DNA from: Pseudomonas wenzhouensis
Lineage (GTDB): Bacteria; Pseudomonadota; Gammaproteobacteria; Pseudomonadales; Pseudomonadaceae
NCBI RefSeq assembly: GCF_021029445.1
Contig: NZ_CP072610.1
Location: 2,418,001 to 2,482,000 of the forward strand
Reading direction: 5' to 3'
Length of the DNA: 64,000 bases
In this document: positions 16,260 to 31,895 of the stretch, in pieces
How the letters are laid out: every line of letters begins with the position of its first letter
Numbering within the stretch: position 1 is the stretch's first letter
Notes under the pieces: model-generated
Told to the model about the DNA's origin: nothing
Database searches by the model: none
The model's input: only the letters and a program-made list of their open reading frames with translations
Position numbers and translations under genes: made by a program

Positions 16260-17239
16260 ACCTGATCACCCCTGCCGAACACCCCTTCGCCCAGTTCGTG
16301 CGTATTCTCGGCAAGGGCAAGCGCGGCGCACGTGGCCTCACCCGCGAGGAAGCCCGCGAGGCCATGGGTCTGCTGCTCGACGGCAAGGTGGAGGACACTC
16401 AGCTCGGCGCTTTTCTGATGCTGCTGCGGCACAAGGAAGAAAGCGCCGAAGAACTGGCCGGCTTCACCGAGGCAATCCGTCAGCGCCTGCCCACGCCCAG
16501 CGCTGCAGTGGATCTGGATTGGCCCAGTTATGCCGGCAAGAAACGTCATCTGCCCTGGTATCTGCTGGCGGCCAAGGCGCTGGCCGCCAGCGGCACGCGC
16601 ATTTTCATGCACGGTGGCGGTGCTCATACCGCAGGGCGGCTGTATACCGAACAACTGCTAAAGCAGCTGGATATAGCCTGCTGCGATGACTGGCAGGCCG
16701 TGGAAGAGGCACTCGACGCACACGGCCTGGCCTACAGCTACCTGGGCAACTGGATGCCGGCACTGCAGCGCATGATCGACCTGCGCAACACCCTTGGTCT
16801 GCGTTCGCCGATTCATTCCCTGGCACGAGTGATCAACCCACTGAACGCCCACTGCGGCCTGCAGAGCATTTTTCACCCCGGCTACCAGGCCGTGCACCGT
16901 GAAGCCAGCCGATTACTGGGCGATCATGCCATCGTGATCAAGGGCGAAGGTGGCGAGATCGAGGTCAACCCCGATGTCGCCTGCGATCTGTATGGCACCC
17001 GCGACGGCGAGGATTGGGACGAAGAATGGCCCGCGCTGTCGGCACAGCGTCACGTCAAACCCGAGCGGCTCGACCCGACCGTACTGGGCGCGTTCTGGCG
17101 CGGTGAACATGATGATGCCTACGGTCGCCTGGCCGTGATCGCGACCATGGCAACCGCGCTGCGTGGATTGGGCCTGAGCCGCGATGAGGCCATGCAACAG
17201 GCTCGACAACGCTGGGATGCACGCTTTCAATCCAATTGA
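16256..17239 (+). CDS. ybiB: TrpD2/YbiB-like glycosyltransferase-family protein
   Basis: A 327-residue cytosolic protein with the fold of anthranilate phosphoribosyltransferase: an N-terminal helical domain with LTREEAREAMGLLLDGKVEDTQ and a central GGG motif (FMHGGGAHTAGR). The strict substrate residues of TrpD are not all present. The Escherichia coli homologue YbiB (TrpD2) binds nucleic acids and has no shown anthranilate activity. An ATGA overlap with tusE fuses it to the sulfur relay operon, so a role linked to tRNA or nucleic acid is plausible but inferred. Confidence 0.85.
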   Translation: MNLITPAEHPFAQFVRILGKGKRGARGLTREEAREAMGLLLDGKVEDTQLGAFLMLLRHKEESAEELAGFTEAIRQRLPTPSAAVDLDWPSYAGKKRHLPWYLLAAKALAASGTRIFMHGGGAHTAGRLYTEQLLKQLDIACCDDWQAVEEALDAHGLAYSYLGNWMPALQRMIDLRNTLGLRSPIHSLARVINPLNAHCGLQSIFHPGYQAVHREASRLLGDHAIVIKGEGGEIEVNPDVACDLYGTRDGEDWDEEWPALSAQRHVKPERLDPTVLGAFWRGEHDDAYGRLAVIATMATALRGLGLSRDEAMQQARQRWDARFQSN

Positions 17240-17324
17240 TCGATCAGTTAAGCCAGCTTTTTCCACCTTTCCATCGACCCCACAACGCTAGACTCCAGGT
17301 TCATTCAAGACGGAGGCACGTGTT

Positions 17325-18323
17325 ATGGGCTTGTTGATCGATGGCCGCTGGCATGACCAGTGGTATGACACCGGCGACAGCGGCCGCTTCCAACGCGAAA
17401 GCGCACAACGGCGTAACTGGGTGACCGCCGATGGCAGTGCCGGCCCGAGTGGCAGCAGCGGCTTCAAGGCCGAGGCCGGGCGCTATCTCCTGTATGTTTC
17501 ACTGGCCTGCCCCTGGGCTCACCGCACCCTGATCCTGCGCAAGCTCAAAGGTCTGGAATCGCTGATCGACGTCTCGGTGGTCAGTTGGCTGATGCGCGAG
17601 CAAGGCTGGACCTTCGACCGCAGCACAGGCTCCAGCGGCGATCACCTCGACAACCTGAGTTACATGCACCAGCGCTACACTGCCGATGACCAGCACTACA
17701 CCGGGCGCGTGACCGTGCCTGTATTGTGGGACAAACAAACGGGCGGCATCGTCAGCAATGAATCGGCGGAAATCATCCGCATGCTCAACAGCGCCTTCGA
17801 TGGCCTGACTGGCAACGCTCTGGATTTGTATCCTGAAGCCCTGCGCGAACGCATCGACTCACTCAATGAGCGCATCTACCCGGCGGTGAACAACGGTGTC
17901 TACCGCGCGGGGTTCGCCACCACCCAGGAAGCCTACGAAGAAGCCTTCGACGAGCTTTTCACCATGCTCGATGAGCTGGAAACACTCCTGAACAGCAATC
18001 GCTATCTGGCCGGTGAGTACCTGACCGAAGCGGACATTCGCCTGTTCACCACACTGATCCGCTTCGATGCCGTCTATCACGGGCACTTCAAGTGCAATCT
18101 GCGGCGCATCGAGGACTACCCGAATCTGTCCCACTGGCTGCGCGAACTGTATCAGTGGCCAGGGATCGCCGAGACGGTGGACTTCACCCACATCAAGTCG
18201 CACTACTACGCCAGCCACGCCACCATCAACCCGACCGGCGTGATTCCCAAGGGGCCGCAGCAGGATTTCACGCGCGCGCATGACCGCCAGCGCCTGGCGG
18301 GCAAGGGTATTTTCAAACGCTGA
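17325..18323 (+). CDS. yqjG: Glutathionyl-hydroquinone reductase (Xi-class GST)
   Basis: A 332-residue glutathione-dependent enzyme. The catalytic cysteine is C62 in the motif SLACPWAHRT of the thioredoxin-like domain, and an all-helical GST C-terminal domain follows (about 170-320). This family reduces glutathionyl-hydroquinones to hydroquinones, recycling quinone-glutathione adducts. The ATG at 17325 has GGAGGCACG upstream. A 10-bp hairpin follows the stop. It appears monocistronic. Confidence 0.92.
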   Translation: MGLLIDGRWHDQWYDTGDSGRFQRESAQRRNWVTADGSAGPSGSSGFKAEAGRYLLYVSLACPWAHRTLILRKLKGLESLIDVSVVSWLMREQGWTFDRSTGSSGDHLDNLSYMHQRYTADDQHYTGRVTVPVLWDKQTGGIVSNESAEIIRMLNSAFDGLTGNALDLYPEALRERIDSLNERIYPAVNNGVYRAGFATTQEAYEEAFDELFTMLDELETLLNSNRYLAGEYLTEADIRLFTTLIRFDAVYHGHFKCNLRRIEDYPNLSHWLRELYQWPGIAETVDFTHIKSHYYASHATINPTGVIPKGPQQDFTRAHDRQRLAGKGIFKR

Positions 18324-18332
18324 GCGTCATGA

Positions 18333-18357
18333 CAGAAGCCTCGCAAAGAGGCTTCTG
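18333..18357. terminator. Hairpin between GS-HQR and cysG 3' ends
   Basis: CAGAAGCCTC pairs with GAGGCTTCTG around loop GCAAA. It lies between two convergent genes and probably serves both, although neither side has a strong T-run. Confidence 0.55.
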
Positions 18358-18361
18358 CGGG

Positions 18362-19750
18362 TCAGAGGCCGCCTTGAGCACCTTCGAACCAGGCCAGCTT
18401 TTCACGCAGATTGACCACTTCCCCGACGATTACCAGGGTCGGCGCATGTACTTCATGCGCTGCTACCAACTCCGGCAGGGTCGCCAGAGTGCCGGTAAAC
18501 ACGCGTTGATTCTGCGTCGTGCCCTGCTGCACCAAGGCCGCCGGCGTGGCGCCTGAACGGCCGTGTGCGATCAATTGCTCACAGATACCGGGCAGGCCAA
18601 CCAGCCCCATGTAGAACACCAGGGTTTGCCCTGGCGCTACCAGGTCCTGCCAGGGCAGATTGCTGCTGCCATCCTTGAGGTGGCCGGTGACGAAACGTAC
18701 GGACTGCGCATGATCGCGATGAGTCAGCGGAATCCCGGCATAGGCTGCGCATCCTGAAGCCGCGGTAATACCCGGCACCACCTGAAACGGAACGCCTTCG
18801 GCAGCCAGTTGCTCGATCTCCTCACCGCCCCGGCCGAAGATGAACGGATCACCGCCCTTCAGGCGCAGCACCCGCTTGCCCTGCTTCGCCAGATCGATCA
18901 ACAGCTGATTGATCTGCTCCTGCGGTACGGCATGATCGGCGCGGCGCTTGCCGACGTAGATACGCTCAGCATCACGGCGGCACAAATCGATGATCGCCGG
19001 CGCCACCAGGCGGTCGTACAGCACCACGTCGGCCTGCTGCATCAGACGCAACGCCCGAAAAGTCAGCAGATCGGGGTCGCCAGGGCCAGCACCGACCAGA
19101 TACACCTCACCCAGCGAACGTGGCGCGGCACCGGCCAGACGCGCCTCCAGCAGACGCTCAGCCTCTTCCGGCTTGCCAGCAAAAACGCTCTCGGCAACCT
19201 GCCCCTGGAACACGTCCTCCCAGAATACGCGGCGCTGCTGCACGTCGGGAAACAGCTGTTTGACCCGTTCACGAAAGCGCTTGCCCAGGTTAGCCAACTG
19301 GCCGTAGGAGGCGGGAATCCAGGTTTCGATCTTGGCGCGGATCAAGCGCGCCAGCACCGGTGCGTCACCGCCGCTGCTGACCGCGACGATCAGCGGCGAG
19401 CGGTCGACGATGGCTGGGAAGATCACGCTGCACAGTGCCGGCGCATCCACCACGTTGACCGGAATGCCCAACGCCTGCGCCTCGGCAGAGATTCGCGCAT
19501 TGAGCGGCTCGTCGTCGGTGGCGGCGATCACCAGCCCGACGCCCTGCAGGTCGCCGCTGGCGTAACCGCGCAGAAACACGCCAACCTCTCCGGCCATGGC
19601 CTGCAGTTCGCTGCGGATCTCCGGAGCCACCACATGCAGGCGCGCCCCGGCCTCGGCCAGCAGACGCGCCTTGCGCAGCGCCACCTCACCACCGCCAACG
19701 ACCAGCACTGGGCGGCCCTGCAGCTTGTGGAACAGCGGAAGGAATTGCAT
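18362..19750 (-). CDS. cysG: Siroheme synthase CysG (trifunctional)
   Basis: A 462-residue fusion. Residues 1 to about 215 are the precorrin-2 dehydrogenase/ferrochelatase half, with an NAD-binding motif [15 protein letters not shown] at 16-30. From about 216 it is the SAM-dependent uroporphyrinogen III methyltransferase ([15 protein letters not shown] and [13 protein letters not shown]). It converts uroporphyrinogen III to siroheme, the cofactor of sulfite and nitrite reductases. It lies downstream of serS on the same strand, separated by 168 bp holding a REP pair, so coupling to serS is uncertain. Confidence 0.96.
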   Translation of the reverse strand: MQFLPLFHKLQGRPVLVVGGGEVALRKARLLAEAGARLHVVAPEIRSELQAMAGEVGVFLRGYASGDLQGVGLVIAATDDEPLNARISAEAQALGIPVNVVDAPALCSVIFPAIVDRSPLIVAVSSGGDAPVLARLIRAKIETWIPASYGQLANLGKRFRERVKQLFPDVQQRRVFWEDVFQGQVAESVFAGKPEEAERLLEARLAGAAPRSLGEVYLVGAGPGDPDLLTFRALRLMQQADVVLYDRLVAPAIIDLCRRDAERIYVGKRRADHAVPQEQINQLLIDLAKQGKRVLRLKGGDPFIFGRGGEEIEQLAAEGVPFQVVPGITAASGCAAYAGIPLTHRDHAQSVRFVTGHLKDGSSNLPWQDLVAPGQTLVFYMGLVGLPGICEQLIAHGRSGATPAALVQQGTTQNQRVFTGTLATLPELVAAHEVHAPTLVIVGEVVNLREKLAWFEGAQGGL

Positions 19751-19790
19751 AAATCAGCCTCGCTTGAGGTGGGAAGACGAACGGCGGCTC

Positions 19791-19852
19791 GTAGGGTGCG
19801 CCGTGCGCACCGAACTACGCGGAAAGACCTTGGTGCGCACAGCACACCCTAC
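19791..19852. repeat. REP-type inverted pair between serS and cysG
   Basis: A 21-nt unit beginning GTAGGGTGCG (19791-19811) faces its near-perfect inverse (19832-19852, ending CACCCTAC) across a 20-nt spacer. This is the REPIN arrangement. The unit differs from the REP units at 1305 and 36903. Confidence 0.75.
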
Positions 19853-19918
19853 GCGCGGCGACCATCGTCAGGCGTGCCGTTTGGAAACGGAGCGGTCGTG
19901 CCACCCCGCTGAACCGGC

Positions 19919-21208
<1,290 letters not shown>

Positions 21209-21279
21209 TCAATACATCGACGAAAAAAGGTAGCGGCCACCAGCGTGACGCGGGTTGCCGAGTGTAAAGCTTTAGCGGG

Positions 21280-21663
21280 TCAGGATGCCAATCGAGCCAG
21301 GCTCAAACCGGCCCAGGCGGCCAGTAGACCGCCGATGATACTCAATGCCAGGTAACCGAAGGCCTCGGGCGCGCGACCGCCCTCCAGCAGCTTCATGATT
21401 TCCAGGCTGAAGGACGAAAAGGTGGTGAAGCCACCCAAGACGCCTGTAATCAGCCCGGTGCGCAGCTCCAATGGCAGATCGGTACGCGTGAGGAACAGGC
21501 CGGAAAGCAGGCCAATCAGCAGGCAACCGATGATGTTTACCGCGAAAGTGCCCAGATAGAAATGCCGGGGCCAGTTGCCGGCCACCCAACTGGCGACCAG
21601 AAAACGCATGAGCGAACCCGCAGCGCCCCCTACCGCGACAGCCAGCGCTACACGAAACATCAT
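21280..21663 (-). CDS. crcB: Fluoride efflux channel CrcB/Fluc
   Basis: A 127-residue four-helix membrane protein of the Fluc/CrcB family. It has [13 protein letters not shown] near the N-terminus, [13 protein letters not shown] in helix 2, and the family segment [16 protein letters not shown] in helix 3. It works as a dual-topology dimer that lets fluoride leave the cytoplasm. The start overlaps the rarA stop (ATGATG, 21660-21663) behind GGAGGAG. I prefer the first of two adjacent ATGs because of the overlap. No fluoride riboswitch is seen upstream, so expression is probably constitutive with rarA. Confidence 0.94.
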   Translation of the reverse strand: MMFRVALAVAVGGAAGSLMRFLVASWVAGNWPRHFYLGTFAVNIIGCLLIGLLSGLFLTRTDLPLELRTGLITGVLGGFTTFSSFSLEIMKLLEGGRAPEAFGYLALSIIGGLLAAWAGLSLARLAS

Positions 21664-22982
21664 GTTCTCCTCCGCTTCGGGCTGCTGGCATCCAGGCTGC
21701 GCAAATGTTGCAGCTTGTCGCGAATCTTCAGTTCCAGACCGCGCGGTACAGGCTCGTAATACTGGCGCGGCTGCAACGACTCGGGAAAATAGTCCTCACC
21801 GGCCGCATAGGCATCCGGCTCATCGTGCGCGTAGCGATATTCGTCACCGTAGCCGAGCTGCTTCATCAGCTTGGTCGGTGCGTTGCGCAGGTGCAGCGGC
21901 ACCTCCTGCGAACCCTGCTCGGCGGCATCACGCATGGCCGCCTTGAAGGCCGCATACACCGCGTTGCTCTTCGGCGCACAGGCCAGATAAACGATGGCCT
22001 GAGCCACGGCCAGCTCGCCTTCCGGGCTGCCCAGGCGCTCCTGCACGTCCCAGGCATTGAGACACAGGGTCAGCGCGCGCGGGTCGGCGTTGCCGATATC
22101 CTCGCTGGCCATGCGCACCACACGGCGGGCGATGTACAGCGGGTCGCAGCCGCCATCGAGCATACGCGCGTACCAGTACAGCGCGCCGTCCGGGCTGGAG
22201 CCGCGTACCGATTTATGCAGCGCGGAAATCTGGTCGTAGAAGGCTTCGCCACCCTTGTCGAAACGGCGGCGGCTGTCGCCCAGCAGGTTCTGCAGCAGCT
22301 CCACCCCAATTTCGCCATCGTCCTCGGCCAGGTCTGCAGCGTTCTCGAGGAAGTTGAGCAAACGACGGCCATCGCCATCGGCGGCAGCCAGAAGGATCTG
22401 AAAGGCCTCGTCCGGCAGGCTGAGATGGCGCTCGCCCAGGCCTTTCGGGTCGGTCAACGCGCGATTGACCAGCTTGCGCATCGCCGCCTCGTCAAGGCTC
22501 TTGAGCACGTAGACGCGGGCCCGCGAGAGCAGCGCATTGTTCAGCTCGAACGAAGGATTCTCGGTGGTGGCACCAATGAAGATCAGCGTGCCGTCTTCCA
22601 CATAGGGCAGGAAGGCGTCCTGCTGGCTCTTGTTGAAGCGGTGCACTTCGTCGACGAAGAGAATGGTGCGACGACCATACTGAGCCGCATGCTGCTGGGC
22701 CACTTCGACCGCCTGGCGAATCTCCTTGACCCCGGAGAGCACGGCCGAGATGGTCTCGAAATGCGCATCAGTGACCTTGGCCAGCAGGCGCGCCAGGGTG
22801 GTCTTGCCCACCCCGGGCGGTCCCCAGAAGATCATCGAGTGCAAGGCGCCCTGCTCCAGCGCCTCACGCAGCGGTTTGCCTGGCGCCAGCACATGCTCCT
22901 GGCCGACGTACTCGTCCAGGCTGGTAGCACGCAAACGCGCAGCCAGGGGCTGCGCGACGGGTTGGCGGCCGAACAGATCCAC
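21660..22982 (-). CDS. rarA: Replication-associated recombination protein A
   Basis: A 440-residue AAA+ ATPase of the RarA/MgsA/WRNIP1 family, related to clamp-loader subunits. Walker [10 protein letters not shown] is at residues 54-62, Walker B is FVDEVHRF near 110-117, and the sensor 1 segment is [11 protein letters not shown]-terminal tetramerisation domain has [23 protein letters not shown]. It acts at stalled or gapped replication forks. It lies 3 nt after lolA, and the lolA-rarA-crcB run forms one operon. Confidence 0.96.
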   Translation of the reverse strand: MDLFGRQPVAQPLAARLRATSLDEYVGQEHVLAPGKPLREALEQGALHSMIFWGPPGVGKTTLARLLAKVTDAHFETISAVLSGVKEIRQAVEVAQQHAAQYGRRTILFVDEVHRFNKSQQDAFLPYVEDGTLIFIGATTENPSFELNNALLSRARVYVLKSLDEAAMRKLVNRALTDPKGLGERHLSLPDEAFQILLAAADGDGRRLLNFLENAADLAEDDGEIGVELLQNLLGDSRRRFDKGGEAFYDQISALHKSVRGSSPDGALYWYARMLDGGCDPLYIARRVVRMASEDIGNADPRALTLCLNAWDVQERLGSPEGELAVAQAIVYLACAPKSNAVYAAFKAAMRDAAEQGSQEVPLHLRNAPTKLMKQLGYGDEYRYAHDEPDAYAAGEDYFPESLQPRQYYEPVPRGLELKIRDKLQHLRSLDASSPKRRRT

Positions 22983-22985
22983 GCC

Positions 22986-23612
22986 TTACTCCTGGATGAC
23001 GTCCGCGCCTTCGGGGATGTCGAAGGTGAACAGGTGGTCTTCGACCGGCTCGTTCATCTTCACATTGAGGAACAGGATGTTGGTGCGCTGACCGATGCTG
23101 TCGATCAGTTGCATGTCGTTGAGCACACGATTGCGGAACGACAGACGCAGGCTGTCGAACAGGCTGTCCTTGGCCTTGGGCTTGAGGATGAAGTCGACCA
23201 CGCTGCCGCCTTCCTTGTAGTCGATCTCGAAATTCTCGCGAATCTGCGACACATCGCCGGACAGCAGCAATGCCGGGGTATGGGTCAGGCGCTGATCGAG
23301 TGTCTGAATGGTCACCTGCTCCAGATCCGGGTCGTACAGCCAGACCTTTTCGCCATTGGAGACCAGTAGCTGCTCCATGGGTTGATCGGTGTGCCAGCGG
23401 AACATGCCCGGACGCTTGAGCGCCAGTTGCCCTGCAGTTTCCTGCAATTGCGTGCCGCTGGCGTCGAGGGTCAGCTGCGAGAAGCGCGCACTGATGGTCT
23501 GGGCCTGGCCGAGCAGCTCGCTCAGCCGCTTGCTTGCCACCTCTTCATCGGCCTGTGCGTTCAGCAGGGTAAAACTCAGAGCAGCCAGCATCAGCAGGCG
23601 GATAACACGCAT
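22986..23612 (-). CDS. lolA: Outer-membrane lipoprotein carrier LolA
   Basis: A 208-residue periplasmic chaperone with a cleavable signal peptide ([21 protein letters not shown], cleavage about residue 21). The open beta-barrel body includes [24 protein letters not shown]. LolA takes lipoproteins from the LolCDE ABC transporter and hands them to LolB in the outer membrane. It lies downstream of ftsK with a 121-bp gap and upstream of rarA with a 3-nt gap, the usual Pseudomonas order. Confidence 0.96.
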   Translation of the reverse strand: MRVIRLLMLAALSFTLLNAQADEEVASKRLSELLGQAQTISARFSQLTLDASGTQLQETAGQLALKRPGMFRWHTDQPMEQLLVSNGEKVWLYDPDLEQVTIQTLDQRLTHTPALLLSGDVSQIRENFEIDYKEGGSVVDFILKPKAKDSLFDSLRLSFRNRVLNDMQLIDSIGQRTNILFLNVKMNEPVEDHLFTFDIPEGADVIQE

Positions 23613-23733
23613 ATAAACCCCTTGAGTCGAATGAGAACGGCGAAGCTACTGCAGGCCTCGCACTGCTCGGCAGCCCGTGCTGCCGTGAATCCTGTAGACC
23701 GCGAAATCAGCGGTTTATCCGTGACGGTAACAC

Positions 23734-26142
23734 TCAGTCACGGGATGAACCGGGCGCCAGCACTTCGCGTGAGCCGTTGGTGTTCATCGAGCTGACCACG
23801 CCGGCCATTTCCATTGCCTCGATCATCCGCGCGGCGCGGTTGTAACCGATCTTCAACTTGCGCTGCACGGCGGAAATGGAAGCGCGACGGCTTTCCAGCA
23901 CGAAGTTGACGGCCTCGTCGTACAGCGGATCTTCCTCGCTGCCTTCGCCGCCTTCACCACCACTGCCGCCTTCGAAACCACCGCCAGCCTCTTCGGCGCC
24001 GGCGAGAATGTCCTCGTTGTAATCCGGTGCGCCACGCAGCTTCCAGGCCTCAACCACGCGATGCACTTCATCGTCGGAGACAAAGGCGCCGTGAACACGA
24101 ATAGGCAAGCTGGTGCCGGGCGGCATGTAGAGCATGTCACCGTGGCCAAGCAATTGCTCAGCACCGCCCTGGTCGATGATGGTGCGCGAGTCGATCTTGC
24201 TCGATACCTGGAACGCCATGCGGGTCGGGATATTGGCCTTGATCAGACCGGTGATCACGTCCACCGACGGGCGCTGGGTGGCGAGAATCAGGTGAATACC
24301 GGCCGCACGCGCCTTCTGCGCGATACGTGCGATCAGCTCTTCGACCTTCTTGCCAACGATCATCATCATGTCAGCAAATTCGTCGACCACCACCACGATG
24401 GTCGGCAGCGGCTTGAGCAGCGGCGCTTCGTCGTCCAGGTTTTCCCGGCGGAACAGCGGGTCAGTCAGCGGCTCGCCAGCCTCGATGGCATCCTTGACCT
24501 TGCGGTTGAAGCCCGCCAGGTTGCGCACGCCCATCTTCGACATCAGCTTGTAGCGACGCTCCATCTCGGCGACGCTCCAGCGCAGGGCGTTGGCCGCCTC
24601 CTTCATGTCGGTGACCACCGGGCACAGCAGGTGCGGAATGCCCTCGTAGATCGACAACTCGAGCATTTTCGGGTCGATCATGATCAGTTTGGCGTCTTCC
24701 GGGCTGGACTTGAACAGAATCGACAGAATCATCGCGTTCACACCCACCGACTTACCGGAACCGGTGGTGCCAGCCACCAGCAGGTGCGGCATCTTGGCCA
24801 GATCAGTGATCACCGGTTTGCCGCCGATGTCGTGCCCCAGTGCAAGGGTGACCGGTGACTTGGCCTCGTCATACTCGGGGGTCGACAGCACTTCGGAGAA
24901 ACGCACGATCTGGCGGTTCTCGTTGGGAATCTCGATACCAACGGTGGTCTTGCCCGGAATGACCTCGACCACACGCACGCTGGTCACGGCCAGCGAACGC
25001 GCCAGATCCTTGGCCAGGTTGGCGATGCGACTGACCTTGACCCCGGCAGCCGGCTGAATTTCGTAGCGGGTGATCACCGGGCCCGGGTGGATCGAATCCA
25101 CCGCGACCTCGACGCCGAACTCCTTGAGCTTGATTTCCAGCAGATGGCCGACGCCCTTGAGCGACTCCGGCGAATACTCGACCTTCTTGGCTTCCGCCGG
25201 GTCGAGCAGGGAAATCGGCGGCAAGGTGCCTTCCACCGCGCTGTCAACAAACAACGGCGCCTGTTTTTCCTTCTGCACGCGCTTGCTCGGCTCTGGCGCC
25301 TTGACCACTGGCGGCGTGGCGATGACCGGCGCAGGGCGTTTCTCGCGCTCGCTCATGTGCTTGCTCAGCGACTCTTCGCGCTCGAGCAGACGCTCCTTGA
25401 CCCTGGCCTGCTCACGACGATCGGACACCACCGGCGCGGCCACCTCGATAACGCGTTCGTCCAGCTCGCGCAGCTGAATCTTCATCTGCTTGCGTTCGCT
25501 GCGGGCGTTCCACCAGCTGGTGATGGCACCGTGAATCAGCTCAAGCAGATCGAGGGTGATCTTGCCGGTCAGATCCATCACGCGGAACCAGGACAGGTCG
25601 GTGAATACGGTCAAACCGAACAGGAACAGCGCCAGAAAAATCAGCGTACTGCCTTGTACGTTCAGCGCATGCACGGCCAAATCGCCCAGGCTGGCACCCA
25701 GCATGCCGCCGCCGGAACCCTGCATGCCGGCCGCGGCGGCAAAATGAATGTCACCCAACGCTGCGCCGGAAAGAATCAGGAAGACCAGGCCGATGCTGTG
25801 CCAGGAAAACAGCCAGCCATTCCAGTGCCAGGGTTGATTACGGGTGCGAAACACCTGCCAGGTCTTGGCGGCCAGCAACAGGGGGAAGATGTAGGCGAAG
25901 TAACCCAGGGCGCCGAACAACGCGCTGGACAGCCAGGCGCCAATGCTGCCACCGGCATTGATGATGCGCTCGACCTGCACACTGTTGTCCCAGGCCGGGT
26001 CGGCCACGTTATAGGTCAGCAGTGCCATCAGCAGGTACAGGCACATCGCGCCCAGGGCGATCAACGCGCCTTCCTTCAGTCGGTACTGAAGCTTGTGGCG
26101 CCAGTCGGTAATCTGGGTGGTGGAATTCTTCAAAACAGCCAT
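23734..26142 (-). CDS. ftsK: DNA translocase FtsK
   Basis: An 802-residue septal DNA pump. Four to five membrane helices (about 20-185) anchor it at the division site. A short linker rich in charged residues follows, then the RecA-like motor with Walker [11 protein letters not shown] and Walker [14 protein letters not shown]. The C-terminal winged-helix gamma domain ([24 protein letters not shown]) recognises KOPS and activates XerCD at dif. The ATG at 26142 ([14 protein letters not shown]) is preferred. In-frame ATGs at 26166 and 26259 lack ribosome sites and lie in the divergent promoter region shared with trxB. Confidence 0.95.
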   Translation of the reverse strand: MAVLKNSTTQITDWRHKLQYRLKEGALIALGAMCLYLLMALLTYNVADPAWDNSVQVERIINAGGSIGAWLSSALFGALGYFAYIFPLLLAAKTWQVFRTRNQPWHWNGWLFSWHSIGLVFLILSGAALGDIHFAAAAGMQGSGGGMLGASLGDLAVHALNVQGSTLIFLALFLFGLTVFTDLSWFRVMDLTGKITLDLLELIHGAITSWWNARSERKQMKIQLRELDERVIEVAAPVVSDRREQARVKERLLEREESLSKHMSEREKRPAPVIATPPVVKAPEPSKRVQKEKQAPLFVDSAVEGTLPPISLLDPAEAKKVEYSPESLKGVGHLLEIKLKEFGVEVAVDSIHPGPVITRYEIQPAAGVKVSRIANLAKDLARSLAVTSVRVVEVIPGKTTVGIEIPNENRQIVRFSEVLSTPEYDEAKSPVTLALGHDIGGKPVITDLAKMPHLLVAGTTGSGKSVGVNAMILSILFKSSPEDAKLIMIDPKMLELSIYEGIPHLLCPVVTDMKEAANALRWSVAEMERRYKLMSKMGVRNLAGFNRKVKDAIEAGEPLTDPLFRRENLDDEAPLLKPLPTIVVVVDEFADMMMIVGKKVEELIARIAQKARAAGIHLILATQRPSVDVITGLIKANIPTRMAFQVSSKIDSRTIIDQGGAEQLLGHGDMLYMPPGTSLPIRVHGAFVSDDEVHRVVEAWKLRGAPDYNEDILAGAEEAGGGFEGGSGGEGGEGSEEDPLYDEAVNFVLESRRASISAVQRKLKIGYNRAARMIEAMEMAGVVSSMNTNGSREVLAPGSSRD

Positions 26143-26256
26143 TTCCTGCGCCCTTGGCGCGTCCATCTGGTGGTTGATCACAAGCGGCTTATTGTAGGGC
26201 CAGCCTGACGCCGAGGCCAATTGCCAAGCTCCCGCACCCACCCTGCTTCGGTGTAG

Positions 26257-27285
<1,029 letters not shown>

Positions 27286-27340
27286 TGGACAAGGGCGAGC
27301 GCCCCCGCTCGCCCTCCCCTCCTCCGCTGGACAAGCGCAC

Positions 27341-28021
27341 ATGCTCACCTGGCTGCAACGTGACTCACTGCAGTTCCCGCCACTGGCTAAAGCCATGCGC
27401 GAGCCTAATGGCCTGCTGGCCGCCGGCGGCGATCTGAGCGCCGACCGCCTGATCAGCGCCTATCGACATGGCTGCTTTCCCTGGTTTCAGGATGGCCAGC
27501 CGATTCTCTGGTGGTCACCCGATCCACGCACGGTGTTGTTCCCCGAGGAACTGCATGTCTCCCGCAGCCTGGCCAAGCTGCTGCGCCAGCAGCGCTACCG
27601 CGTCACCTTCGATCAGGACTTCGCCGCTGTCATACAGGCCTGCGCCGAGCCGCGCACCTACGCCGATGGCACCTGGATTACCCGTAGCATGCAGGAGGCT
27701 TACCTGCAGCTGCATGAGCGCGGCATCGCCCACTCGGTGGAAGTCTGGCAGGAGGATCAACTGGTCGGCGGGCTTTACGGCCTGGCGATGGGGCAGCTGT
27801 TCTTCGGCGAATCCATGTTCAGCCGCGCCGACAATGCCTCGAAAGTCGGTTTCGCCACACTGGTCGGCAAACTTCGAGACTGGGGCTTTGTACTGATCGA
27901 CTGCCAGATGCCGACGCAGCACCTGCACAGCTTCGGCGCCAGGGCCATACCCCGCGCCCGTTTCGCCGAATACCTGCAGCAGCATCTCGACCTGCCCAGC
28001 AAAGCAGACTGGCCTGCCTAG
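27341..28021 (+). CDS. aat: Leucyl/phenylalanyl-tRNA-protein transferase
   Basis: A 226-residue enzyme of the N-degron pathway that adds Leu or Phe from tRNA to proteins with N-terminal Arg or Lys. Family segments present are GYFPW-like GCFPWF, WWSPDPR, ADGTWIT, GGLYG and FFGESMFS...DNASK. The ATG at 27341 matches the conserved opening LTWL...FPP. It lies 55 nt after trxB and 54 nt before ate, so a trxB-aat-ate-infA transcript is likely. Confidence 0.96.
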   Translation: MLTWLQRDSLQFPPLAKAMREPNGLLAAGGDLSADRLISAYRHGCFPWFQDGQPILWWSPDPRTVLFPEELHVSRSLAKLLRQQRYRVTFDQDFAAVIQACAEPRTYADGTWITRSMQEAYLQLHERGIAHSVEVWQEDQLVGGLYGLAMGQLFFGESMFSRADNASKVGFATLVGKLRDWGFVLIDCQMPTQHLHSFGARAIPRARFAEYLQQHLDLPSKADWPA

Positions 28022-28075
28022 TCGAGCGGCCAAGCCTGGCATACACTCTCAACAAGGCTTTTTCGAGATTGCGCC

Positions 28076-28783
28076 ATGACCGAGCTGGCCCGCCTGAAGT
28101 TCTATGCCACTCAACCTCATCCATGCAGCTATCTGCCGGAAGAACAGGCCACCACCCTGTTTCTCGACCCCAGCCAGCCCATGGATGCGCTGGTCTATGC
28201 CGAACTGTCGGAAATGGGCTTTCGCCGCAGTGGCGATCACCTCTACCGCCCGCATTGCCAACAGTGCACTGCCTGCATTCCGGCACGCATTCCAGCCGCG
28301 CACTTCAGCCCCAACCGGCAGCAACGACGCATTCTCAAGCGCAACGAAGACATCAGCGTGCGCTGCGTACGCCCGGTATTCACCGAAGAATATTACGACC
28401 TCTACGTACGCTACATCGAGCAGCGCCATGCCGATGGCGACATGTACCCACCCAGCCGCGATCAGTTTTCCACCTTCCTGGTGCGCGACCTGCCCTTTTC
28501 ACGCTTCTACGAGTTCCGCCTGCAGGGCCGGTTGGTGGCGATTGCCGTCACCGACCTTCTGCCGAACGGCCTATCGGCGGTATATACCTTTTATGACCCG
28601 ACCGAAGAGCGCCGTAGCCTGGGCCGCTTCGCCATTCTCTGGCAAATTGGCGAGACTGCACGCCAGGGGCTGCAGGCTGTCTATCTCGGCTACTGGATCA
28701 AGAATTGCCGCAAGATGAACTACAAGACCCAGTACCGCCCAATCGAACTCTTCGTAAACCAGCGCTGGACGCTGCTGACCTGA
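28076..28783 (+). CDS. bpt: Aspartate/glutamate leucyltransferase
   Basis: A 235-residue Bpt/ATE-type transferase that attaches Leu to N-terminal Asp or Glu, generating ClpS-recognised degrons. The N-terminal cysteine cluster ([19 protein letters not shown]) and the segments [21 protein letters not shown] and [24 protein letters not shown] are diagnostic. It follows aat directly, so both tagging enzymes of the pathway are encoded together. Confidence 0.96.
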   Translation: MTELARLKFYATQPHPCSYLPEEQATTLFLDPSQPMDALVYAELSEMGFRRSGDHLYRPHCQQCTACIPARIPAAHFSPNRQQRRILKRNEDISVRCVRPVFTEEYYDLYVRYIEQRHADGDMYPPSRDQFSTFLVRDLPFSRFYEFRLQGRLVAIAVTDLLPNGLSAVYTFYDPTEERRSLGRFAILWQIGETARQGLQAVYLGYWIKNCRKMNYKTQYRPIELFVNQRWTLLT

Positions 28784-28918
28784 CGCCTGCGTGGTATCCA
28801 ACACGCCCCGCCCTCCAAGCCACTTGGCGCAGCCCCCTGTTTTCGGGCACAATGCACGCCGCTTTTGCCTGGCGCCAGTTGCACCGGGCCATTTCCTGGA
28901 TACCGAGGGCTTTACTGC

Positions 28919-29137
28919 ATGTCGAAAGAAGACAGCTTCGAAATGGAAGGCACTGTCGTCGACACCCTGCCCAACACCATGTTCCGCGTGGAGTTGGAAA
29001 ACGGGCACGTCGTTACCGCGCACATCTCCGGCAAGATGCGCAAGAACTACATCCGCATTCTCACTGGTGACAAGGTGCGCGTTGAGCTGACGCCTTATGA
29101 TTTGAGCAAGGGCCGCATCACCTACCGCGCCCGTTAA
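28919..29137 (+). CDS. infA: Translation initiation factor IF-1
   Basis: A 72-residue single OB-fold protein beginning [19 protein letters not shown], with [19 protein letters not shown] in the core. IF-1 occupies the ribosomal A site during initiation. An upstream in-frame ATG (28865) is not used in the family. A very strong bidirectional terminator follows. Confidence 0.98.
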
Positions 29138-29148
29138 GCCAAGCACCA

Positions 29149-29184
29149 AACGAAAACGCCCGGCATCTGCCGGGCGTTTTCGTT
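29149..29184. terminator. Strong bidirectional terminator after infA
   Basis: Perfect 17-bp arms (AACGAAAACGCCCGGCA at 29149-29165 and its complement at 29168-29184) carry A and T tracts in the stem, so the hairpin works for both infA and the opposing clpA. Confidence 0.9.
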
Positions 29185-29219
29185 GGTGTACTGAAAGCCA
29201 CCAGAGCTTTCAGTACACC
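29185..29219. repeat. Second perfect hairpin beside the infA/clpA terminator
   Basis: GGTGTACTGAAAGC (29185-29198) and its exact complement (29206-29219) flank a 7-nt loop. There is no T-tract. It lies between the clpA stop and the terminator, so it would form the 3' end of the clpA message and may protect it from exonucleases. Confidence 0.65.
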
Positions 29220-29232
29220 TGAGGCCATTCGA

Positions 29233-31503
<2,271 letters not shown>

Positions 31504-31532
31504 AGCTTCACCTCATACCCAAGTGGCCGGCG

Positions 31533-31895
31533 TTAACCGTCCTTCTCTATTTCACAGAGTAGCGGATGCTGACATTCCCGCGCGTACTGATTGACCTGCA
31601 TCGCCTTGGTCTCTGCAATATCACGGGTGTACACACCACATACCGCACGCCCTTCCGTATGGACGGCGAGCATGATCTTGGTCGCTAGCTCACGGTTCAT
31701 ACCGAAAAAGGTTTCGAGCACTTCGACGACGAAATCCATCGGGGTGTAGTCGTCATTGAATAAGACCACCTTGTACATCGGTGGTGCCTGCAATGCGGGC
31801 TTGGATTCCTGAACAGCAATACCAGAGGAATCATCCTCATGCTCTGCCGGGTGATCCTGATTGAATGTTAGTCGAATCTGGCTACTTGCATGCAT
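31533..31895 (-). CDS. clpS: ClpS adaptor protein
   Basis: A 120-residue N-recognin that binds N-terminal Leu, Phe, Tyr or Trp and delivers the protein to ClpA. The core begins [24 protein letters not shown] (about residue 42), with the acidic specificity residues NDD and the segment [23 protein letters not shown]. The N-terminal 40 residues are the disordered tail inserted into ClpA. It is divergent from cspD, as in many gammaproteobacteria. Confidence 0.97.
   Translation of the reverse strand: MHASSQIRLTFNQDHPAEHEDDSSGIAVQESKPALQAPPMYKVVLFNDDYTPMDFVVEVLETFFGMNRELATKIMLAVHTEGRAVCGVYTRDIAETKAMQVNQYARECQHPLLCEIEKDG

Noticed and set aside
21664..21720. Fluoride riboswitch for crcB
   Set aside because: The crcB start overlaps rarA coding sequence and no riboswitch core could be found upstream.
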